Shown in pieces: positions 44,630 through 52,653 of a stretch of 64,000 nucleotides of DNA. Position 1 is the stretch's first letter, and each line of letters opens with the position of its first letter. A program made the translations under genes and the position numbers. The DNA comes from Streptomyces formicae (GTDB lineage Bacteria; Actinomycetota; Actinomycetes; Streptomycetales; Streptomycetaceae): positions 6,944,001 through 7,008,000 of the forward strand of contig NZ_CP071872.1 in assembly GCF_022647665.1 (NCBI RefSeq). Direction: 5' to 3'. Under the pieces are notes generated by a model. That model was given only the letters and a program-made list of their open reading frames with translations, was not told the DNA's origin and ran no database searches.

Positions 44630-46249
44630 CTACTCGGCGGGCCAGGGAACCTGCGGCGAGCGGTAGTAGTCGATACCGAGCGCCGCCATCCGCGGCCCCT
44701 GCGCCGCGAGCCGCACCTTGTACGCGTCCCAGTCGTGCGTGGACGCCGGGGACCAGCCGAGCTCCGCGACCCCGGGGAGCCTCGGGAAGGCCATGAACTC
44801 GATGTGGTCGCTGGTCGAGACGGTCTCCGACCAGAGCGGCGCCTCGACCCCGGCGATCGCGGAGGCGGGCGCGCCGGGCAGATAGGCACCCGGGTCCCAG
44901 TCGTACGAGCGCTGCACCTCGACGTAGCCGGCCCAGGCCAGGCCCAGCGGGGTGTCCTTGGTGTACTTCATGTCGAGGTAGATCCGGTCGGCGGGCGACA
45001 GGACCAGCTTGGTGCCGTTCTGCGCGGCCTTGGCGACCTGCGCCTTCTCGGCGGCGCTGGTGCCGTCCAGGCCCCAGTACTGGGCGATCGCGCCCTTGGC
45101 GGGGACCGCCCCGGTCAGCTGGTGCCAGCCGACCACCGTCTTGCCGTACTTGCCGACGACGGCCTGCGCCTTGTCCATGAACGCCACATAGTCCTCGTGG
45201 CTGGTGGAGTGGGCCTCGTCGCCGCCGATATGCAGGTACTTGCCGGGGGTGAGCGCGGCCAGCTCGCGCACGACGTCGTCGATGAAGTCGTACGTCACGG
45301 CCTTCGGCACGCACAGCGAGCTGAAGCCGACGCTCGTGCCCGTGTAGAGCGGCGGGGCGACGCCGTCGCAGTTGAGCTCCGCGTACGAGGCGAGGGCGGC
45401 GTTGGTGTGACCCGGCATGTCGATCTCCGGGATCACTTCGAGGTAGCGGGACGCGGCGTGGGCGAGGATCTCCTTGTACTGGGCCTTGGTGTAGTAGCCG
45501 CCGGGCCCGCCGCCGACCTGGGTGGAGCCGCCGTAGGTGGCGAGGCGCGGCCAGGAGTCGATGGCGATGCGCCAGCCCTGGTCGTCGGAGAGGTGCAGAT
45601 GCAGCTTGTTGATCTTGTAGAGCGCGAGCTGGTCGATGTAGCGCTTGACCTGGTCGACGGTGAAGAAGTGCCGTGAGACGTCGAGCATCGCGCCGCGGTG
45701 GCCGTAGCGCGGGGAGTCGGTGACGGTCCCGCCGGGGACCTGCCAGGGGCCTGCCTGCCGGGTGTCCTTCTCGACGGCGGCGGGCAGCAGTTGACGGAGC
45801 GTCTGGACGCCGTGGAAGAGGCCGGCCGGCTTGCGGGCGGTGATGGTGACCCCGTCGCGGCCGGACTCCAGCCGGTAGCCCTCGTCCCCCAGGCTCCTGT
45901 CGTGCGAGCCGAGCGAGAGCCGGATGCCGCCGCGGCCGTGGCCGTCGTCGGTGACGGGCAGCGGGTAGCCGGTGGACGGGCGCAGCACGGAGGCGAGGTA
46001 CGCGCCGATGCGGCGCGCCTCGCGCGAGCCGCCGTCGACGCGGATGCGGGTCGCGGGGGTGAGGGCGTACGGGGCGCCGGCGGCCCGTACGGAGGCGGGG
46101 GCGGGCACGACCTCGCCGAGCGGTCTGGGCGCTGCGGCCTGCGTGGCGCTCTGCGCGGGGGCGGGGGCGGCTCCGACGCAGGAGATGCCCGCCGCGGCGA
46201 CGAGCAGCAGCGAACCGAGGAGGCGGGGCAACGTTCTGTGCTGTCTCAC
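44630..46249 (-). CDS. hexA: Secreted beta-N-acetylhexosaminidase (GH20)
   Basis: A 539-aa secreted GH20 enzyme that releases GlcNAc from chito-oligosaccharides or cell-wall fragments. It has a signal peptide (RTLPRLLGSLLLVAAAG then ISCVGAAPAPAQSA), a GH20b domain, and the catalytic barrel with LHLHLSDDQGWRIAIDSWP and the Asp-Glu catalytic pair in LHIGGDEAHS. The GTG at 46249 is chosen for the GGAAGGGA upstream and the good signal peptide; an ATG at 46309 would bury it. A DasR-like site lies about 90 bp upstream, so induction by GlcNAc is likely. Products could feed amino-sugar metabolism with glmS nearby. Confidence 0.94.
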   Translation of the reverse strand: MRQHRTLPRLLGSLLLVAAAGISCVGAAPAPAQSATQAAAPRPLGEVVPAPASVRAAGAPYALTPATRIRVDGGSREARRIGAYLASVLRPSTGYPLPVTDDGHGRGGIRLSLGSHDRSLGDEGYRLESGRDGVTITARKPAGLFHGVQTLRQLLPAAVEKDTRQAGPWQVPGGTVTDSPRYGHRGAMLDVSRHFFTVDQVKRYIDQLALYKINKLHLHLSDDQGWRIAIDSWPRLATYGGSTQVGGGPGGYYTKAQYKEILAHAASRYLEVIPEIDMPGHTNAALASYAELNCDGVAPPLYTGTSVGFSSLCVPKAVTYDFIDDVVRELAALTPGKYLHIGGDEAHSTSHEDYVAFMDKAQAVVGKYGKTVVGWHQLTGAVPAKGAIAQYWGLDGTSAAEKAQVAKAAQNGTKLVLSPADRIYLDMKYTKDTPLGLAWAGYVEVQRSYDWDPGAYLPGAPASAIAGVEAPLWSETVSTSDHIEFMAFPRLPGVAELGWSPASTHDWDAYKVRLAAQGPRMAALGIDYYRSPQVPWPAE

Positions 46250-46334
46250 AGGCTGGGTCCCTTCCGAGGGCGTCACGACTGTGGTGCTGAGCAACCGAAC
46301 GGTGACCATCCGTACCGTGCGCCCCAGACGCGGT

Positions 46335-46350
46335 CAAGGTGTAGACCACT
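46335..46350. promoter_or_regulatory. Likely DasR site (dre) upstream of the hexosaminidase
   Basis: CAAGGTGTAGACCACT matches 12 of 16 positions of the known dre consensus ACTGGTCTAGACCACT, with the GTnTAGACCACT half intact. DasR represses chitin and GlcNAc genes in Streptomyces, and a GH20 gene is a known type of target. The site lies between hexA and the divergent DUF4429 gene. Confidence 0.6.
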
Positions 46351-46461
46351 TCCCGGAGGGACACTGCACCGGACGGCGGCTCCGCCGCGGGCCGGCCCCC
46401 GGCCGGTTCCGGGGCCGTTGGCGGAGCCACGTCTGCGCCGGCCCGGTGCGACAATCACCCC

Positions 46462-47367
46462 ATGGCGGAAATCATCCAGAAGGACGGGACCTGGGCCTTC
46501 GACGGCGACGTCGTCCGTATCGTGCCGGGAAGCGGCGGCAAGACGCATCCGGTGCGGCAGGCCCTGGGTGAACTCGCCGTTCCGCTGGAGGCGTTGGCGG
46601 GTGTCGCCTTCGAGCCGGGACGCCGCAGCGGGCGGCTGCGGCTGAAGCTGCGCGACGGCAGCGACCCTCTGCTGCTGGCCGCCGACGGCCGGCTGCCGGA
46701 CAACGGCGACCCGTACCGGCTCACGGTGGAGAACGACCGGACGGGCGTGGCCGAGTACTTCGTGGACGAGCTGCGCAACGCCCTGCTGCTGGACCGGATT
46801 CCGGACGGACCGGCGGACCGCTTCCTGCTGCCGGGCCCGGCCGTCCCCGTCTCGGGCGGCGGGGGCGACGGCACCGCCTCCTTCGACGGCGACGCGATCC
46901 GGCTCACCTGGAACTGGAAGGCCGAGGAGGCCAAGAACGCGTCGGGCGCCACCGCCTTCCCGATCGCGGACGTGACCGCGGTGCAGTGGCTGCCGGCGAT
47001 GGGTCTGGAGAACGGCCATCTGCGCTTCGTCATGCGCGGCAGGAACGCCGCGGGCCCGGCCAAGTACGACCCCTACGCCCTGGACCTGTGGGGGCTGTCC
47101 CGCAAGGAGCACACCGCCGTCCTGGTCGCCGCCGCCGTGATCGCCCGGCTTCCGCATCCGAGCTCCCCCCACGCCCGTCGGACATGGGGGGACCCCCAGC
47201 ACGATGCGGCGTCACCGCGCGAGCTGCCCGCGGCCGCGGCGCCTGGCTCCGACGATCATGATGTGCTGCTGCGGCGGCTGCGCGAGCTCGGTGAGCTCCA
47301 CCGGAGCGGGATCCTGACCGACGAGGAGTTCACCACGGCCAAGCAGGCCGTACTCAAACGCATGTAA
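46462..47367 (+). CDS. DUF4429/SHOCT protein
   Basis: A 301-aa cytoplasmic protein with two DUF4429 units (about residues 5-115 and 130-235; both contain a [A/S]FDGD motif and an RL/RLxW strand) and a C-terminal SHOCT helix pair (LLRRLRELGELHRSGILTDEEFTTAKQAVL). Function is unknown; the fold resembles pleckstrin-like domains that bind other proteins or membranes. Between the domains, residues about 235-247 (SSPHARRTWGDPQ) are encoded by a GC-rich palindromic repeat. It is divergent from hexA. Confidence 0.85.
   Translation: MAEIIQKDGTWAFDGDVVRIVPGSGGKTHPVRQALGELAVPLEALAGVAFEPGRRSGRLRLKLRDGSDPLLLAADGRLPDNGDPYRLTVENDRTGVAEYFVDELRNALLLDRIPDGPADRFLLPGPAVPVSGGGGDGTASFDGDAIRLTWNWKAEEAKNASGATAFPIADVTAVQWLPAMGLENGHLRFVMRGRNAAGPAKYDPYALDLWGLSRKEHTAVLVAAAVIARLPHPSSPHARRTWGDPQHDAASPRELPAAAAPGSDDHDVLLRRLRELGELHRSGILTDEEFTTAKQAVLKRM
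47163..47199. repeat. Palindromic GC repeat inside the DUF4429 gene
   Basis: This 37-nt stretch, starting CTCCCCCCACGCCCGTCGGA, can fold through its C6/G6 runs. It is similar in style to, but not the same sequence as, the core repeat in desA and the ThDP enzyme gene. It keeps the frame and falls in the linker between domains. Confidence 0.55.
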
Positions 47368-47409
47368 ATCGGGCGTAAATCTGCCCTGTAATCATGATCA
47401 CGCAGGTTT

Positions 47410-47427
47410 CTGCCCGATATCGGGCAG
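47410..47427. promoter_or_regulatory. Perfect 18-bp palindrome upstream of the small gene before glmS
   Basis: CTGCCCGATATCGGGCAG is a perfect palindrome 42 nt upstream of the small gene at 47469, with weaker symmetry extending about 9 bp each side. It could be an operator for that gene and glmS, or a weak terminator of the DUF4429 gene. No known regulator site matches in my memory. Confidence 0.5.
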
Positions 47428-47468
47428 GATTCTTGCGTTGAAGCCGGGAGACCCCTCAATATCGACGG

Positions 47469-47744
47469 GTGCTCGAACGCCGTCCGTCGCACGACGACCT
47501 CATCGACCACCTGGTGCGCAGCACCGCGCTCCAGCGCGGCGAGGCCGCCCGGGTGGTCCTCGACGTGCTGGCGTTCTTCGACGAGACGGCCGAGGAATAC
47601 GTTCGCCGTCGCCACCGCGAGCTGCAGTCCGGCGGGGCCGTGAACACGGAGATCTTCGAACGGATCGCCGCCGAGCTGCCGCACCGCGCCGTGGCACCGC
47701 CGGAGCTCTCGCTCCGCCAGCTGCGCCGCATCGTCTACGGCTAG
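47469..47744 (+). CDS. Small conserved protein upstream of glmS
   Basis: A 91-aa acidic helical protein (HDDLIDHLVRSTALQRGEAA, RVVLDVLAFFDETAEEYVRR). The N-terminal pattern DLIDHLVRSTALQRGEAARVV loosely recalls the first helices of HU-type proteins, but the DNA-binding arm is absent, so I do not assign a function. GTG start at 47469 without a strong ribosome binding site. It lies 96 bp before glmS on the same strand. Confidence 0.75.
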   Translation: MLERRPSHDDLIDHLVRSTALQRGEAARVVLDVLAFFDETAEEYVRRRHRELQSGGAVNTEIFERIAAELPHRAVAPPELSLRQLRRIVYG

Positions 47745-47840
47745 AGCCGCCGCCGGACGAACGGACGAACGGAAGCACGGGCGAGCGGCCGGACGGACAC
47801 GGGCACACACACGAACGTCGTTGGAGGGGCAGGAAGCTCT

Positions 47841-49673
47841 ATGTGCGGAATCGTCGGTTACATCGGGAAGCGTGATGTCGCTCCGCTGCTGCTGGAAGGT
47901 CTGCAGCGGCTGGAGTACCGGGGTTACGACTCCGCGGGCATCGTGATCACCAGCAAGGCTTCTGCCGGCAAGGCGGCCCCCGGGCTGAAGATGGTCAAGG
48001 CCAAGGGCCGCGTCCGCGACCTGGAGGCCCGGGTCCCCAAGCGCTTCGCCGGTACCACCGGCATCGCCCACACCCGCTGGGCCACCCACGGTGCCCCGAG
48101 CGACGTGAACGCGCACCCGCACCTCGACCCCGAGAACAAGGTCGCCGTCGTCCACAACGGCATCGTCGACAACGCCTCCGAGCTGCGCGCCAAGCTGGAG
48201 GCCGACGGCGTCGTCTTCGCATCCGAGACCGACACCGAGGTCCTCACCCACCTGATCGCCCGCTCCCAGGCCGAGAAGCTGGAGGAGAAGGTCCGCGAGG
48301 CGCTCAAGGTCGTCGAGGGCACGTACGGCATCGCCGTCATGCACGCCGACCACAACGACCGCATCGTCGTCGCCCGCAACGGCTCCCCCGTCGTCCTCGG
48401 CATCGGCGAGAAGGAGATGTTCGTCGCCTCCGACGTCGCCGCGCTGGTCGCCCACACCCGCCAGGTCGTCACCCTCAACGACGGCGAGATGGCCACCCTG
48501 AAGGCCGACGACTTCCGCACCTACACGACCTCGGGCACGCGGACCACCGCCACCCCCGAGACCGTCGAGTGGGAGGCCGCGTCGTACGACATGGGCGGCC
48601 ACGACACGTACATGCACAAGGAGATCTCCGAGCAGCCCGACGCCGTGGACCGCGTGCTGCGCGGCCGCATCGACGACCGGTTCTCCACCGTGCACCTGGG
48701 CGGCCTCAACCTGGACGCCCGCGAGGCCCGCGGCATCCGCCGCGTGAAGATCCTCGGCTGCGGCACCTCGTACCACGCGGGCATGATCGGCGCCGGGCTC
48801 GTCGAGTCCCTGGCCCGGATCCCGGCGGACGCCGAGCCGGCCTCCGAGTTCCGCTACCGCAACCCGGTCGTCGACCCCGACACCCTCTACATCGCCGTCT
48901 CGCAGTCCGGTGAGACCTACGACGTGCTCGCGGCCGTCCAGGAGCTCAAGCGCAAGGGCGCGCGCGTCCTGGGTGTGGTGAACGTGGTCGGCTCCGCCAT
49001 CGCCCGCGAGACGGACGGCGGTGTGTACGTGCACGCCGGTCCCGAGGTCTGCGTCGTGTCGACGAAGTGCTTCACCAACACCGTCGTCGCCTTCGCGCTG
49101 CTCGCGCTGCACCTGGGCCGGATCCGCGACCTGTCCGTCGCCGACGGCAAGCGGATCATCGACGGCCTGCGCCGGCTGCCCGCCCAGATCTCCGAGATCC
49201 TCGAACTCGAGGACGAGATCAAGAAGCTGGCGGACCTGTACGCCGACGCCAAGTCGATGATGTTCATCGGCCGGGTCCGCGGCTACCCGGTGGCGCTGGA
49301 GGCCTCCCTGAAGCTCAAGGAGATCTCGTACATCCACGCCGAGGCCTATCCGGCCTCCGAGCTGAAGCACGGCCCGCTGGCGCTGATCGAGCCCGCGCTG
49401 CCGACGGTCGCGATCGTCCCGGACGACGAGCTGCTGGAGAAGAACCGCGCCGCGCTGGAGGAGGTCAAGGCCCGCAGCGGCAGGATCCTCGCGGTCGCGC
49501 ACCAGGAGCAGGAGAAGGCCGACCACACGATCGTCGTCCCGAAGAACGAGGACGAGCTGGACCCGATCCTCATGGGCATCCCGCTCCAGCTCCTCGCGTA
49601 CCACACGGCCCTGTCCCTGGGCCGGGACATCGACAAGCCGCGGAACCTGGCGAAGTCCGTCACCGTGGAGTGA
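47841..49673 (+). CDS. glmS: Glutamine-fructose-6-phosphate aminotransferase
   Basis: A 610-aa enzyme that makes glucosamine-6-phosphate for cell-wall and amino-sugar synthesis. The N-terminal class II glutaminase starts MCGIVGYIG, whose Cys2 becomes the N-terminal nucleophile. Two SIS isomerase domains follow (GCGTSYHAGMIGAGLVE with SQSGETYDVLA, and FIGRVRGYPVALEASLKLKE), ending with the catalytic-type PRNLAKSVTVE tail. The ATG follows AGGAAG. Nearby hexA and the dre site suggest shared amino-sugar control. No glmS ribozyme is apparent in the short leader. Confidence 0.96.
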   Translation: MCGIVGYIGKRDVAPLLLEGLQRLEYRGYDSAGIVITSKASAGKAAPGLKMVKAKGRVRDLEARVPKRFAGTTGIAHTRWATHGAPSDVNAHPHLDPENKVAVVHNGIVDNASELRAKLEADGVVFASETDTEVLTHLIARSQAEKLEEKVREALKVVEGTYGIAVMHADHNDRIVVARNGSPVVLGIGEKEMFVASDVAALVAHTRQVVTLNDGEMATLKADDFRTYTTSGTRTTATPETVEWEAASYDMGGHDTYMHKEISEQPDAVDRVLRGRIDDRFSTVHLGGLNLDAREARGIRRVKILGCGTSYHAGMIGAGLVESLARIPADAEPASEFRYRNPVVDPDTLYIAVSQSGETYDVLAAVQELKRKGARVLGVVNVVGSAIARETDGGVYVHAGPEVCVVSTKCFTNTVVAFALLALHLGRIRDLSVADGKRIIDGLRRLPAQISEILELEDEIKKLADLYADAKSMMFIGRVRGYPVALEASLKLKEISYIHAEAYPASELKHGPLALIEPALPTVAIVPDDELLEKNRAALEEVKARSGRILAVAHQEQEKADHTIVVPKNEDELDPILMGIPLQLLAYHTALSLGRDIDKPRNLAKSVTVE

Positions 49674-49717
49674 CCTCTGACCCGGCGCCGGACGAGCAGG
49701 CGGAGCCGGCGGAGTCG

Positions 49718-49765
49718 GGCGTGGCGCGGGCGCGGTCCTTGTCAGGGCCGCGCCCGCGCCACGCC
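49718..49765 (+). terminator. Strong hairpin after glmS
   Basis: An 18-bp perfect stem (GGCGTGGCGCGGGCGCGG with 49748-49765) around a 12-nt loop, 45 nt beyond the glmS stop. It probably ends glmS and also the convergent small gene at 49795. Two copies of a 14-bp unit (CCTGTCAGTCACCT) follow directly. Confidence 0.88.
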
Positions 49766-49794
49766 GTCAGTCACCTCCTGTCAGTCACCTCCTG

Positions 49795-50037
49795 TCAGTC
49801 CCAGCCGTCGTCGCTGTCGTCGTCCTCCCAGCAGTCGTCCCAGCCGTCTTCCCAACTGTCGTCCCAGTCGTCGTCCCAGGCGGCGAAGGCGCTACTGGAC
49901 GCCGGCACCACCGCGGCACCGGCAGGCGCCGCCGCCGGGGCGGCGAACGCGCTGGAGGGCAGCAGCGCCCCTCCTGCCGCCAGGCCGGTCGCTGCGGCGA
50001 ACATCACCAGACGCTTGGCTCGCGAGTTGCGGATCAT
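49795..50037 (-). CDS. Small secreted Asp/Trp-rich protein
   Basis: An 80-aa protein with a clear signal peptide (RAKRLVMFAAATGLAAGGAL then LPSSAFAA), an Ala/Pro spacer, and a 27-residue tail made almost only of Asp, Trp, Glu and Ser in WDDxWDD-like repeats with a single Cys. GGAGA lies 7 nt before the ATG at 50037. The mature peptide would be about 45 aa and very acidic. No family is recognised; possibilities include metal or cation binding, a cell-wall-associated peptide, or a peptide-product precursor. Confidence 0.8.
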   Translation of the reverse strand: MIRNSRAKRLVMFAAATGLAAGGALLPSSAFAAPAAAPAGAAVVPASSSAFAAWDDDWDDSWEDGWDDCWEDDDSDDGWD

Positions 50038-50158
50038 GGGGAATCTCCTTCATTCATCAGGGGGGATGGTCATGTGCTCCGGGAGAGCCCGTGCCTCAAG
50101 TAGGCCCGGCCGGGTGACGTGCGTCACGGCACGGCAATTCGGGACTTGACACAACGGG

Positions 50159-50201
50159 GAGACCCCCTCTGCGCACGCCACCTGCGCGCAGAGGGGGTCT
50201 C
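50159..50201. terminator. Hairpin between the acetate transporter and the secreted protein gene
   Basis: A perfect 16-bp stem (GAGACCCCCTCTGCGC with 50186-50201) and an 11-nt loop, 42 nt beyond the stop of the minus-strand transporter gene. It should end that transcript. Confidence 0.88.
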
Positions 50202-50243
50202 CCTTTCGTCGCCGGCGTTGCCCTCACGCCGGCCCGTGGCCGC

Positions 50244-50813
50244 TCAGCCGGTGGCCGTCACCCCCCGGCCGGCAGCGCGCCCGGAGAAGGTGGGCCAGTG
50301 CGCCAGCGTCGCCGTGGCGCCGTACCAGGCCGCGAGACCCGCGACCGCGCCGGCCCAGCCGCCGGCCTTCGCCAGTCCGTCGTTCTCCGCGAACGACGCG
50401 ATAGCGAGCAGCAGCAGCGAGATGAACAGCAGCCCGTACACACCCTGTCCGAAGAGTCCGCTGCCCGCGGAGGCCGCGGTGAGGGTGAGTGCCAGAAGAG
50501 CGAACAGCAGCAGGAACATGCCCGCCGCTTCCGCCGAGACCTCCGAGCCGGCGCCGTTGCCCCAGGTGAACCAGAAGGCGCCGAGGCCCGCAAAGGCCGT
50601 ACCCGTACCGCCGTTGCCCGCACGGAACTCGAGCAACCCGACGATGAACAGTGCGACCCCGCCCACCCAGGTCGCGAGTGACGCGGCGTCGGATGCCGCG
50701 ACGTTGTCGATCACACCGGTGTGGCCGATACCGAAGGCCAACAGGGTCAGTCCGAGTGCGAGGTGGCCGAGAGTGGATGACGTTGCGCTTCCCGCGGAGA
50801 CTTCGTTGTCCAC
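50244..50813 (-). CDS. Acetate uptake transporter family protein (GPR1/FUN34/YaaH, SatP-like)
   Basis: A 189-aa six-helix membrane protein of the AceTr family. The N-terminal family box (usually NPAPLGL) reads HLALGLTLLAFGI here, so a key part deviates; the helices that follow (VGGVALFIVGLLEF, AFWFTWGNG, FLLLFALLALTLTA) fit. It may import acetate or succinate by proton symport. The GTG at 50813 follows GGGAG. A palindromic TTTGACG-GT-CGTCAAA lies about 95 bp upstream. Confidence 0.88.
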   Translation of the reverse strand: MDNEVSAGSATSSTLGHLALGLTLLAFGIGHTGVIDNVAASDAASLATWVGGVALFIVGLLEFRAGNGGTGTAFAGLGAFWFTWGNGAGSEVSAEAAGMFLLLFALLALTLTAASAGSGLFGQGVYGLLFISLLLLAIASFAENDGLAKAGGWAGAVAGLAAWYGATATLAHWPTFSGRAAGRGVTATG

Positions 50814-50906
50814 GGCGGGCTCCCTTCGTGCGCGGGTATGTGCTGCTTCCCAGCCACGGTTATGTACCCTTCACAAGCGCACAATCCACCTCTACGGGCG
50901 AGTAGA

Positions 50907-50922
50907 TTTGACGGTCGTCAAA
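50907..50922. promoter_or_regulatory. Inverted repeat upstream of the acetate transporter gene
   Basis: TTTGACGGTCGTCAAA has perfect 7-bp arms with a 2-bp spacer in an AT-rich patch (AAAAAGTTATA follows) that stands out in this genome. It lies about 95 bp upstream of the transporter start and could be an operator. The patch also looks promoter-like. Confidence 0.45.
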
Positions 50923-50981
50923 AAGTTATACAAGCGGTCCGACCAGGGGGAACGAGAGGCGACGCGGCGTCCCGGAGCGCG

Positions 50982-51503
50982 TTACGGGATGACGACGACG
51001 GGCCGCTGCGCGCGGCGCGCGAGACGGCCGGCGACCGACCCGAAGATGCGCCCCACGATGCCGTGCGTGGAGCCGACGACGATCGCGTCCGCCGAATACT
51101 CCCGGCCGACTTCCTCGAGCTCGTGGCAGATGTCGCCGCCGCGCTCGACGAGGATCCACGGGACCTCGGACAGATAGTCGGCGCAGGCGAGCTCGAGACC
51201 GAGCACCTCGGTGCGGTGGTCGGGCACATCCACGAAGACCGGCGGCTCGCAGCCCGCCCACACAGTCGTGGGAAGGCGGTTGGCGACGTGCACGATGATC
51301 AGACCGGAACCGGACCGCCGGGCCATGCCGATCGCGTACGCCAGCGCCCGCTCGCTGGAGGTCGATCCGTCGAAGCCGACGACAACTCCGTGCCGGAAGG
51401 CGGGATCGCAGGCATGGCGTGACTCTTCCGCCGCTTGCAGATCCGACAGGGGGTCGGCGACCTGCTTGCGGTCCGCGGGTTCGGGGAATTCGTGACCGGC
51501 CAT
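50982..51503 (-). CDS. Universal stress protein (UspA family)
   Basis: A 173-aa single-domain Usp with VVVGFDGSTSSERALAYAI at the start of the fold and the ATP-binding end VVGSTHGIVGRIFGSVAGRL. A 35-residue N-terminal extension precedes the domain. Such proteins help under starvation or oxygen stress. It is upstream of the acetate transporter on the same strand, 168 bp away, so separately expressed. No strong ribosome binding site is visible before the ATG. Confidence 0.92.
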   Translation of the reverse strand: MAGHEFPEPADRKQVADPLSDLQAAEESRHACDPAFRHGVVVGFDGSTSSERALAYAIGMARRSGSGLIIVHVANRLPTTVWAGCEPPVFVDVPDHRTEVLGLELACADYLSEVPWILVERGGDICHELEEVGREYSADAIVVGSTHGIVGRIFGSVAGRLARRAQRPVVVIP

Positions 51504-51815
51504 CGGTGTCTCGGCGTTTTAGATCCTCATGGGAGGGCGGCGGTTGGCGGTGGAGCTGTGTCCGGGAATCATCTTCCCAACCCCATACCCCAAGGGTACG
51601 GCGACACTCCTCCCCTGCCCAGAGCCGGCAGCCCTACTCACGGCGTTCTCACGGCGTTCCAGGGAGCATGCACGAGCACGCTCCGTATGGCAATGGCGGC
51701 TGTCCCATACAGGCTTCGGCGCCGGAGGCTGCGAGGCTGCGGTGACGGCAGTGACCGGAAGGTTCCGCTTCTCGTTGGTATTCGGACCCCGCCCGCCGCC
51801 CCCGAGGGAGCTTCC
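51504..51815. other. Noncoding divergent region between usp and the membrane protein gene
   Basis: About 310 bp with no convincing gene; the frames open here lack a ribosome binding site and continue as shadows. The only structure I see is a direct 12-bp repeat (TCACGGCGTTCT/TCACGGCGTTCC near 51639-51663). It must hold promoters for both flanking genes. Confidence 0.5.
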
Positions 51816-52271
51816 GTGTCCGTACGACCGGCCGCCCGCGCCTCCGCCCCGACGCCGGCGGTCCCGCCGCCGGGGCGCGGCCACCGAAGGGCACCGTCGC
51901 GGCCGGGGCCGGGGTCGCCGCCGGCGCCCGCCCGGGGCGCACGGGAGCGCCGGTCCGCGCAGGGTGGCACCGTGCCGGCGCCGGTTCGCGGCGGTCAGGG
52001 CCGCACCGACTCCGCGGGTGACGTGGTGCGCTGGGGGGCCTTCAGCTGCCTTCTCGTCCCCGTCGTGCTCGTCGCCTACGGCACGTCCGTCGGCGGTGCC
52101 GCGACCGCGGCGCTCGGCCTGGCGTCGGTGACCGCCGTCTGCCGGGTGCTGCTGCGGCGGTCGGAACGGGCGACCGTGACGATGAGCACGGCGGGGACGG
52201 CAGGGACTGCCGGGACAGCAGGGGCGCACAGAGGCAGAAGCCGGCATGCACGAAACGCAACGGGCGGCTGA
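51816..52271 (+). CDS. Small membrane protein upstream of adpA
   Basis: A 151-aa protein with a basic, Pro/Arg-rich first 75 residues and two adjacent hydrophobic segments (WGAFSCLLVPVVLVAYGTSV, then ATAALGLASVTAVCRVLL). A TAGTAGTAGTAG-encoded Thr-Ala-Gly run lies near the end. The GTG at 51816 has GAGGGAG 5 nt upstream. The reading frame extends 380 nt further upstream without a plausible start. The family is known beside adpA in Streptomyces; function unknown. Confidence 0.7.
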   Translation: MSVRPAARASAPTPAVPPPGRGHRRAPSRPGPGSPPAPARGARERRSAQGGTVPAPVRGGQGRTDSAGDVVRWGAFSCLLVPVVLVAYGTSVGGAATAALGLASVTAVCRVLLRRSERATVTMSTAGTAGTAGTAGAHRGRSRHARNATGG

Positions 52272-52653
52272 CGAGTTCACGCACGCACCGATTGTTTTCA
52301 GCCAACTTCACGACCAGGGCCCGTCTTTGCCCGAACGGCCCGCCAACCCCCGTTCCACCAGGGAAGAAAGGACCGTAACGGTCGCTCGCACCCTACGGGG
52401 ATGGGCCATGCATGCCAGGCGCACTTCCCAGCGCGGCTCACGGATGAAACGCTTCGCGAGCGAATGCTTCGCGCCAAGTTGCCTTGTCGACAATGTGCTG
52501 GATTCGGAACTTGTCACGCCGGCACCACGGGACGCAGTAGATTCGATCATGAGGATCGAAGGCTGGGACTCGTGCGGAACCGAGGGGAAACGTGCAGGAG
52601 CGACACGCCCGAAACGAACGGGGAGACGCGAACACCGAGGGGGGCTTAGCGTC
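52272..52653 (+). promoter_or_regulatory. Long 5' region of adpA
   Basis: About 380 bp with no gene I can support. It is visibly less GC-rich than the coding neighbours. Streptomyces adpA is known to have a long leader with AdpA autoregulation sites (TGGCSNGWWY). TGGCGCGAAG on the minus strand at 52476-52467 matches 9 of 10 positions, a weak indication. Confidence 0.4.

Noticed and set aside
47745..47840. glmS ribozyme before glmS
   Set aside because: The gap to glmS is only 96 bp and shows no ribozyme core; actinobacterial glmS genes do not normally carry it.
52246..52653. In-frame N-terminal extension of adpA
   Set aside because: The extension lacks family similarity and a ribosome binding site; MSQDSAAPEAARRLSGRRRR is the known family start.
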